Below, one piece after another: positions 33,120 to 38,263 of a stretch of 38,263 nucleotides of DNA (its first letter is position 1; each line of letters begins with the position of its first letter). The notes under the pieces are model-generated. The model had not been told where the DNA came from, made no database searches, and saw only the letters and a program-made list of their open reading frames with translations. The stretch spans positions 1 to 38,263 of the forward strand of contig CAAGLV010000049.1 of the NCBI GenBank assembly GCA_900770875.1, in the 5' to 3' direction. Made by a program: the position numbers and the translations under genes. The stretch comes from Flavobacteriales bacterium. GTDB taxonomy: Bacteria > Bacteroidota > Bacteroidia > Flavobacteriales > Weeksellaceae.

Positions 33120-33236
33120 TTAACCTTGTCTTTGTTTAAACTTAGGATTCTTTTTGTTAATCACATACAAACGTCCTTTACGACGCACAATTTTACAGTC
33201 AGCGCTTCTCTTTTTAATGGATGCTCTAATTTTCAT
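33120..33236 (-). CDS. rpmJ: 50S ribosomal protein L36, zinc-free form
   Basis: This 38-residue protein starts MKIRASIKKRSADCKIVRRK and ends NPKFKQRQG, the L36 consensus. It has a single Cys (C14). Three of the four zinc ligands of the standard C-x2-C-x12-C-x4-H form are replaced (Ser, Asn and Phe by my alignment). It lies between infA and rpsM in the conserved order, 85 bases after the infA stop. Confidence 0.95.
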   Translation of the reverse strand: MKIRASIKKRSADCKIVRRKGRLYVINKKNPKFKQRQG

Positions 33237-33259
33237 CTTTATAAAATTTATCTATAATC

Positions 33260-33299
33260 CGACAGAGCTAATATCGCCTATCAACTCTATCTCCTGTCG
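33260..33299 (-). promoter_or_regulatory. Candidate structured RNA leader between infA and rpmJ
   Basis: In the minus-strand transcript CGACAG-G-AG pairs with CTCTGTCG, an 8-bp stem with one bulged G, enclosing about 23 bases. No U run follows, so it is not a simple terminator. It sits upstream of rpmJ and the alpha operon genes (rpsM, rpsK, rpsD, rpoA, rplQ), where an autoregulatory site could act; this role is inference. Confidence 0.35.
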
Positions 33300-33321
33300 T
33301 TATTATTCGTTTTACTTTGTA

Positions 33322-33537
33322 TTAGTAACGGTAAGAGATGCGTCCTTTTGTTAAATCATACGGAGACATTTCAATTTTTACTTTATCTCCTGGTAATAAT
33401 TTAATATAGTGCATACGCATCTTCCCAGAAATGTTACATGTCACGACATGTCCATTTTCTAATTCAACACGAAACATTGCATTTGATAATGCTTCTGTAA
33501 TTGTTCCGTCTTGTTCGATATGTTTTTGTTTAGCCAT
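33322..33537 (-). CDS. infA: Translation initiation factor IF-1
   Basis: The 71-residue OB-fold protein starts MAKQKHIEQDGTITEALSNA and contains FRVELENGHVVTCNISGKMRM and the C-terminal YDLTKGRISYRY, the classical IF-1 pattern. IF-1 blocks the A site of the 30S subunit during initiation. It lies 12 bases after secY. Confidence 0.97.
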   Translation of the reverse strand: MAKQKHIEQDGTITEALSNAMFRVELENGHVVTCNISGKMRMHYIKLLPGDKVKIEMSPYDLTKGRISYRY

Positions 33538-33549
33538 TTTTTATATAAA

Positions 33550-34923
33550 TTAAGCTATATCACTTGATGTTCTACCTGATGTCATTAAACCATCGTAACG
33601 GTGATTTAATAAGTAAGTATTGATTTGTTGTACTGTATCAAGAATCACACCAACCATAATTAACATTGATGTTCCTCCAAAAAATAGTGCTAAACCTTGA
33701 TCAACACCTAGTAATCTTGCGATTGATGGTAAAACAGCTAGCAAAGTTAATAAAATTGCACCAGGTAACGTAATTTTTGATAAAATATCATCTAAAAAAT
33801 CTGCAGTTTCTTTTCCTGGACGTATTCCTGGGATAATTCCTCCATTTCTTTTTAAGTCTTCGGCCATTTGATTTACTGGAATTGTAATCGCAGTATAAAA
33901 ATATGTGAATACTATAATTAAAGTTCCAAAAATTAAATTGTACTCTAATGTAAATGGATCTCCCATTTTAGTGAAAAATTGTTTTAATCCACTATCGTCA
34001 GATAAAACATAACTTGCAAGTGTTCCTGGTAAGAACATAATTGCCTGAGCAAAGATTATAGGCATTACACCAGCAGCATTTACCTTTAAAGGGATATAAG
34101 AGCGTACAGAATCTGTAACCGATCTCATGTATGAACTACTTGATGTTTGAGCTCTTCTTACGTATTGTACTGGTACTTTACGTACGGCAGCAACAACCAT
34201 AATACATAATGCAATAATTAATACGATTCCGATCATTTCTAACAAGAAGAAAATTCCTCCTGAAGTATCCGTCTCAAATGCATTTAAGATTGAACGTGGG
34301 AAATCCGCTAAGATACCAACCATAATTAAGATTGAAATACCATTACCAATTCCTTTGTCTGTAATTTTTTCTCCCATCCACATCGAAAAAATTGTTCCTG
34401 TAATTAATATGATTACTGAAGGAAACCAAAACCAGAAGTTCGATGGTGGAATTAAATAAAATGCATATGGCGACGATGGGTCGTAAGGTAAGATTTGTGA
34501 CGATACTAATGTAAGATAAGCTGGTGCTTGTACTAAACAAATACCAATTGTTAACCAACGTGTAATTTGATTAACCTTATTGCGTCCACTTTCTCCCTCT
34601 TTTTGCAGTTTTTGAATGTAAGGTACAGCTAATCCCATTAATTGCACCACAATTGATGCAGAGATATAGGGAACAATACCTAACGACAAAACGGAAGCTC
34701 TTTTAAAAGAACCCCCGGTAAAAGAGTTTAATAATCCTAAAATTCCAGAATTTGCATTTGCTTGGTCTGCAACATAACGATTAATTTCGTTAACATCGAC
34801 ACCTGGAAGCGGAATATAAGAACCAAATCTATAAACCAGAATTAAAAGAAAAGTTAATACTAACTTTTCCTTTAATTCTTTAATGCTCCAGATATTTTTT
34901 ATGGTCTGAATAAACCCTTTCAT
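33550..34923 (-). CDS. secY: Preprotein translocase subunit SecY
   Basis: This 457-residue channel subunit of the Sec translocon has ten hydrophobic helices. The plug region and cytoplasmic loops are visible: GSYIPLPGVDVNEI near residue 36, and GEKITDKGIGNGISILIM in the middle. The C-terminal loop motif MAEDLKRNGGIIPGIRPGKETA is also present. It lies between rplO and infA in the spc order. Confidence 0.98.
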   Translation of the reverse strand: MKGFIQTIKNIWSIKELKEKLVLTFLLILVYRFGSYIPLPGVDVNEINRYVADQANANSGILGLLNSFTGGSFKRASVLSLGIVPYISASIVVQLMGLAVPYIQKLQKEGESGRNKVNQITRWLTIGICLVQAPAYLTLVSSQILPYDPSSPYAFYLIPPSNFWFWFPSVIILITGTIFSMWMGEKITDKGIGNGISILIMVGILADFPRSILNAFETDTSGGIFFLLEMIGIVLIIALCIMVVAAVRKVPVQYVRRAQTSSSSYMRSVTDSVRSYIPLKVNAAGVMPIIFAQAIMFLPGTLASYVLSDDSGLKQFFTKMGDPFTLEYNLIFGTLIIVFTYFYTAITIPVNQMAEDLKRNGGIIPGIRPGKETADFLDDILSKITLPGAILLTLLAVLPSIARLLGVDQGLALFFGGTSMLIMVGVILDTVQQINTYLLNHRYDGLMTSGRTSSDIA

Positions 34924-34936
34924 CTATAAAAAAATA

Positions 34937-35395
34937 TTACTTAGCGTTAATTAATTCAACTTTACCACCAGCTTTTTCGATTGCTTCTTGAGCTGATTGA
35001 GTAAATTTATCGGCAGTAATTGTAACAGCAGCTTTTAACTCTCCACGACCTAAGATTTTAACTAAATCGTTTTTGTGAGCTAATCCTAACTGAACTAATA
35101 CTTCTTTGTTTAATGTATCCGTAATTTTGTTGTTGTCAACTAATTCTTGGATTGTATCTAAGTTGATTCCTTTGTACTCAACACGGTTGATGTTTTTGAA
35201 ACCAAATTTAGGTAAACGTCTTTGTAAAGGCATTTGTCCACCCTCGAAACCGATTTTTCTTGAATAACCAGAACGAGATTTAGCACCTTTGTGTCCACGA
35301 CCTGCAGTTAAACCGTTTCCACTACCTTCACCTCTACCTTTACGGAATTTATTTTTTACTGAACCAGCAGCTGGTTTTAAATTACTTAAATTCAT
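34937..35395 (-). CDS. rplO: 50S ribosomal protein L15
   Basis: The 152-residue protein starts MNLSNLKPAAGSVKNKFRKG with the glycine-rich GRGEGSGNGLTAGRGHKGAKSR loop of L15 and ends QEAIEKAGGKVELI. It is a late-assembly protein of the large subunit. It follows rpmD after 28 bases. Confidence 0.98.
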   Translation of the reverse strand: MNLSNLKPAAGSVKNKFRKGRGEGSGNGLTAGRGHKGAKSRSGYSRKIGFEGGQMPLQRRLPKFGFKNINRVEYKGINLDTIQELVDNNKITDTLNKEVLVQLGLAHKNDLVKILGRGELKAAVTITADKFTQSAQEAIEKAGGKVELINAK

Positions 35396-35423
35396 TTTTA
35401 AAATGTTTTAAAGGTTAAAGCGA

Positions 35424-35600
35424 TTAAGCTCTTTCTACTTCTACTAAGTGTTGAATTTTACGGATCATTCCTTCGATTTGAGGAGTTGATTCGTGTTCAA
35501 CAACTTGATTTAACTTTTTTAATCCTAAAGCTACTAATGTTGCTTTTTGTGATTTATCACGGTTGATAGCACTACGTGTTTGTTTTACTCTTACTTTCAT
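35424..35600 (-). CDS. rpmD: 50S ribosomal protein L30
   Basis: This 58-residue protein starts MKVRVKQTRSAINRDKSQKA and ends HLVEVERA. It shows the L30 pattern TRSAINRDKSQKATLVALGL followed by the PQIEGMIRKIQHLV helix. It sits between rpsE and rplO in the standard order, 11 bases after rpsE. Confidence 0.96.
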   Translation of the reverse strand: MKVRVKQTRSAINRDKSQKATLVALGLKKLNQVVEHESTPQIEGMIRKIQHLVEVERA

Positions 35601-35611
35601 GATAATTTTTA

Positions 35612-36133
35612 TTAACCGTTAAACACTTTAGAAACAGAAATACCTCTTTGACGTGCAATTGTTTCAGCTGAACGTAAGCTTAATAAAGCACGGAATACAG
35701 CTTTAACTGCGTTGTGAGGGTTTGAAGAACCTTTTGATTTAGATAATACGTCGTGTACACCTACTGATTCTAATACTGCACGTACAGTACCACCAGCGAT
35801 AACTCCAGTACCTTTTGCAGCTGGACGGATAAATACTTGCGCACCACCGAAACGAGCTTCTTGTTCGTGAGGAATTGTGTTTCCTGCTAATGGAATACGT
35901 ACTAAGTTTTTCTTAGCGTCTTCGATTGCTTTAGCGATTGCAGAAGCTACATCTTTAGATTTCCCTAAACCGTAACCTACTACTCCGTTTCCGTCACCTA
36001 CTACTACGATAGCAGAGAAACCAAATGCTCTACCTCCTTTTGTTACTTTAGTAACACGTTGTACTCCAACTAAACGATCTTTTAAATCTAATCCTGTTGG
36101 TTTTACTCTTTCTACGTTTTTGAATCCTAACAT
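35612..36133 (-). CDS. rpsE: 30S ribosomal protein S5
   Basis: The 173-residue protein has RLVGVQRVTKVTKGGRAFGF (dsRNA-binding half), VGYGLGKSKDVASAIAKAIE, and the C-terminal GTGVIAGGTVRAVLESVGV with ISVSKVFNG at the end. S5 is involved in decoding accuracy. It follows rplR after 16 bases. Confidence 0.98.
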   Translation of the reverse strand: MLGFKNVERVKPTGLDLKDRLVGVQRVTKVTKGGRAFGFSAIVVVGDGNGVVGYGLGKSKDVASAIAKAIEDAKKNLVRIPLAGNTIPHEQEARFGGAQVFIRPAAKGTGVIAGGTVRAVLESVGVHDVLSKSKGSSNPHNAVKAVFRALLSLRSAETIARQRGISVSKVFNG

Positions 36134-36149
36134 AATTTCTTTCTCTTTT

Positions 36150-36497
36150 TTAGAATTTTAAACCACCTTCTCTAGCTCCATCAGCTAAAGCTTTAATTCT
36201 ACCATGATATACGAAACCATTACGATCAAAAACAACAGTTTCAATTCCTTTAGCGATTGCTTTTGCAGCTAAAGCTTTCCCAACATTCGCTGATTGTTCA
36301 GTTTTAGTTCCTTCAACACCAGCCTCACGAGATGAAGCAGAAGCTAAAGTTACACCTGTGTTATCATCGATAATTTGAGCGTAAATTTCTTTATTTGAAC
36401 GGTAAACTGATAAACGAGGTTTTTCAGCAGTACCAAAAATATTACGACGAACGCGTCTTTTTATTTTTTGTCTTTTTTCTGTCTTAGATAATGCCAT
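36150..36497 (-). CDS. rplR: 50S ribosomal protein L18
   Basis: The 115-residue protein starts MALSKTEKRQKIKRRVRRNI and carries PRLSVYRSNKEIYAQIIDD, VGKALAAKAIAKGIETVVFDR and YHGRIKALADGAREGGLKF. It binds 5S rRNA. It follows rplF after 13 bases. Confidence 0.98.
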   Translation of the reverse strand: MALSKTEKRQKIKRRVRRNIFGTAEKPRLSVYRSNKEIYAQIIDDNTGVTLASASSREAGVEGTKTEQSANVGKALAAKAIAKGIETVVFDRNGFVYHGRIKALADGAREGGLKF

Positions 36498-36510
36498 TTT
36501 TCAATGATTT

Positions 36511-37056
36511 TTATGCAGATTTACCTGCTTTTCTTCTAATAATTTCTCCTACGAACTTAATACCTTTTCCTTTGTAAGGTTCTGGCTTACGGAATCCTCT
36601 AATTTTAGCAACCATCATTCCTAATAATTGTTTATCATAAGAAGATAATGTAATAATTGGGTTTTTACCTTTTTCTGTTAAAGTTTCAACTTTAATTTCA
36701 GAAGGAATTTCCATTACGATGTTGTGAGAGAAACCTAATGACATATCTAATTTTTGTCCTTGGTTTGATGCTCTGTACCCAACCCCAACTAATTCTAATT
36801 GTTTTTTGAACCCTTCTGTTACACCGATAATCATATTATTGATTAAAGCGCGGTATAAACCGTGTAAAGCTCTGTTATCTTTAGAATCATCTGGACGTAC
36901 TACTGATAATACTCCTTCTTCGATGTTGATTTCAAAACCTTCTTTAATCTCTTGAGTTAAAGTAATGTTATTTCCAGTAACTGTAACAACACCGTTTTTG
37001 AATTCTACTGTAGCAGCTGCAGGGATATTTATTGTTGCTTTTCCTATTCTTGACAT
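36511..37056 (-). CDS. rplF: 50S ribosomal protein L6
   Basis: The 181-residue protein starts MSRIGKATINIPAAATVEFK and has LVGVGYRASNQGQKLDMSLG and the C-terminal RKPEPYKGKGIKFVGEIIRRK. It lies near the factor-binding site of the large subunit. It follows rpsH after 19 bases. Confidence 0.98.
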   Translation of the reverse strand: MSRIGKATINIPAAATVEFKNGVVTVTGNNITLTQEIKEGFEINIEEGVLSVVRPDDSKDNRALHGLYRALINNMIIGVTEGFKKQLELVGVGYRASNQGQKLDMSLGFSHNIVMEIPSEIKVETLTEKGKNPIITLSSYDKQLLGMMVAKIRGFRKPEPYKGKGIKFVGEIIRRKAGKSA

Positions 37057-37075
37057 AATTCTTTGCTTTTAAATA

Positions 37076-37477
37076 TTAGTAAACAATACATAAAACCTCT
37101 CCACCTACATTCTCTTGACGAGCTTGTTTGTCTGTCATTACACCTTTAGAAGTTGAAATGATAGCAATACCTAAACCGTTTAATACACGAGGTAATTCTT
37201 TAGCTCCTGCGTACTGACGTAAACCTGGAGTAGAAGATCTCTTGATTTTACGGATAGCAGCTTCTTTAGTTACTTTGTCGTACTTTAAAGCGATTTTGAT
37301 TGTTCCTTGAGGTTGATCTTGTCCTTCGAATTTGTAGTTTAAGATGTAACCTTGTTCAAATAAGATCTTAGTGATCTCTTTTTTGATTTTAGATGCTGGG
37401 ATTTCAACAACTTTGTGTCCCGCCATCTGAGCATTTCTAACGCGAGTTAGAAAATCTGAAATTGGATCTGTATACAT
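37076..37477 (-). CDS. rpsH: 30S ribosomal protein S8
   Basis: The 133-residue protein starts MYTDPISDFLTRVRNAQMAG and has SSTPGLRQYAGAKELPRVLNG and ISTSKGVMTDKQAR, as in S8. S8 binds helix 21 of 16S rRNA and in E. coli represses the spc operon. Here it is the first gene after a terminator and an apparent promoter (37556-37588) with a hairpin in the leader, so it heads a separate transcription unit. Confidence 0.98.
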   Translation of the reverse strand: MYTDPISDFLTRVRNAQMAGHKVVEIPASKIKKEITKILFEQGYILNYKFEGQDQPQGTIKIALKYDKVTKEAAIRKIKRSSTPGLRQYAGAKELPRVLNGLGIAIISTSKGVMTDKQARQENVGGEVLCIVY

Positions 37478-37529
37478 AAAATAATTCTATAGTATAGAGC
37501 CTAAACCCTACTTTTAAAATTAAACTAAA

Positions 37530-37551
37530 CCAAAATGCACTATGCATTTGG
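37530..37551 (-). promoter_or_regulatory. Leader hairpin just upstream of rpsH
   Basis: On the minus strand CCAAATGCA, a TAG loop and TGCATTTTGG form a stem with one bulged U. It lies right at the predicted start of the rpsH transcript, about 55 bases before the ATG. It may be a target for translational autoregulation; this is inference. Confidence 0.4.
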
Positions 37552-37555
37552 CTTG

Positions 37556-37588
37556 CAAATATATTGCATATTTTTTAAATTTAAACAA
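37556..37588 (-). promoter_or_regulatory. Promoter of the rpsH unit (TTG-N22-TATATTTG)
   Basis: On the minus strand TATATTTG (37556-37563) matches TAnnTTTG, and TTG (37586-37588) lies 22 bases upstream. It follows the rpsN terminator and predicts transcription from about 37549. Confidence 0.7.
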
Positions 37589-37647
37589 TATTTTAAAAAT
37601 AAAATAAAATATTAAGTGTTAAGTTGTTACAAAGTACTGATAAAAAC

Positions 37648-37680
37648 AAAAAAAACCTTGCTCTTTTGGAGCAAGGTTTT
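37648..37680 (-). terminator. Rho-independent terminator between rpsN and rpsH
   Basis: AAAACCTTGCTC (37652-37663) pairs with GAGCAAGGTTTT (37669-37680) around a 5-nt loop. On the minus strand a run of eight T follows (37648-37655). It interrupts the spc operon. Confidence 0.88.
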
Positions 37681-37705
37681 TATTATTTATAAGCTTTGAT
37701 AATGA

Positions 37706-37975
37706 TTACCAAGAAGCTTTTTTAACACCTGGGATTAACCCTTCGTTAGCCATCTCACGGAAAGTTACACGAGAGATCCCGAAAGTTCTCATGTATCCTC
37801 TTGGACGACCTGTTAATTTACAACGGTTGTGTAAACGTACAGGAGAAGCGTTTTTAGGTAATTTTTGTAAAGCATCGTAGTCACCAGCTTCTAATAAAGC
37901 TTGACGTTTAGCTGCATATTTAGCAACTAATGCTTCTCTTTTGCGCTCACGCGCTTTCATTGATTCTTTAGCCAT
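37706..37975 (-). CDS. rpsN: 30S ribosomal protein S14, long zinc-free form
   Basis: The 89-residue protein starts MAKESMKARERKREALVAKY and ends with SPVRLHNRCKLTGRPRGYMR followed by FGISRVTFREMANEGLIPGV. It is the long S14 type without the CxxC pairs of the 61-residue zinc form. It lies 6 bases after rplE, and a terminator follows its stop codon. Confidence 0.98.
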   Translation of the reverse strand: MAKESMKARERKREALVAKYAAKRQALLEAGDYDALQKLPKNASPVRLHNRCKLTGRPRGYMRTFGISRVTFREMANEGLIPGVKKASW

Positions 37976-37981
37976 GACTTC

Positions 37982-38263
37982 TTATTTTTCTTTAGTGAAT
38001 GGTAAACCGAATTTAGATAATAAAGCTTTAGCTTCTTTATCAGTGTTCGCTGAAGTTACAAATGTAATATCTAAACCTTGGATTTTTTTGATTTTATCAA
38101 TAGAAATTTCTGGGAAGATAATTTGCTCTTTAATACCTAAGTTATAGTTTCCTCTACCATCGAAACCAGTTGCAGAGATTCCGTTAAAATCACGTACACG
38201 TGGTAATGAAGCTGATACTAAACGATCTAAGAATTCGTACATTTTCTCACCGCGTAAAGTAAC
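37982..38263 (-). CDS. rplE: 50S ribosomal protein L5, C-terminal part (5' end outside window)
   Basis: The frame is open from the window edge and covers about the last 93 of some 183 residues. It reads VTLRGEKMYEFLDRLVSASL, then PRVRDFNGISATGFDGRGNY, matching the conserved second half of L5. The Met at 38242 is internal and not the start. L5 binds 5S rRNA and contacts the P-site tRNA. Confidence 0.97.
   Translation of the reverse strand, partial: VTLRGEKMYEFLDRLVSASLPRVRDFNGISATGFDGRGNYNLGIKEQIIFPEISIDKIKKIQGLDITFVTSANTDKEAKALLSKFGLPFTKEK

Noticed and set aside
38242..38242. Met at 38242 as the L5 start codon
   Set aside because: The upstream codons are open to the window edge and read VTLRGEK, part of the conserved L5 core, so the Met is internal.
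1..38263. CRISPR array, tRNA, rRNA, insertion sequence or prophage genes
   Set aside because: No regularly spaced repeats, cloverleaf-like blocks, transposase or phage proteins seen; the genes are ordinary chromosomal ones. Small RNAs without sequence landmarks could be missed by reading alone.

Overview
The window is core chromosome of a low-GC member of the Bacteroidota, most likely Flavobacteriales (Flavobacteriaceae or Weeksellaceae). The evidence is AT-rich DNA, repeated TAnnTTTG promoter elements in place of the usual -10 box, gliding genes gldF and gldG, a protein with a type A T9SS sorting domain, and flavobacterial-type ribosomal proteins. I cannot name the genus. I see no rRNA, tRNA, CRISPR array, insertion sequence or prophage.

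Left part (1-6956): the 3' tail of an unidentified membrane-protein gene, then on the minus strand a YihY/BrkB membrane protein, the pyruvate dehydrogenase genes pdhC (E2, two lipoyl domains) and pdhA (E1 alpha), and cytidine deaminase. A plus-strand ComM/YifB AAA ATPase follows, then a convergent PhoH ATPase.

Middle (6957-18974): a plus-strand operon, divergent from phoH, encodes a SAM-hydroxide-adenosyltransferase-like protein whose predicted catalytic triad looks replaced, a HemJ/CopD membrane protein, GldF and GldG. A small lipoprotein, an Alvin-type 2[4Fe-4S] ferredoxin, a LuxC-like acyl-CoA reductase and two small exported proteins come next. The minus strand then carries ftsY, the trio DUF4295-rpmG-rpmB (terminated separately from ftsY), lnt and an M1 aminopeptidase.

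Right-middle (18975-30114): dnaK, whose upstream region carries a sigma-54-like element and an inverted repeat; an outer-membrane beta-barrel protein; an M20 peptidase; and a tight cluster of a DUF6263-like lipoprotein, a DUF4834 protein, a YfhO membrane protein and a GT4 glycosyltransferase, which looks like a surface-glycan cassette. A T9SS cargo protein ends this block.

Right end (30176-38263, minus strand): the spc/alpha ribosomal protein block from rplE (cut by the window edge) to rplQ, with secY, infA, rpmJ and rpoA. It is split between rpsN and rpsH by a terminator followed by a new promoter. S14, S4, L36, L33 and L28 all lack the zinc-binding cysteine set.

I found no clear new defence or mobile system. 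The best leads are the SAM-hydrolase homologue with the altered active site in the gliding operon, the spc operon split with its leader hairpin, the dnaK upstream region, and the lipoprotein-DUF4834-YfhO-GT4 cassette. All calls come from reading the sequence; no database search was run.
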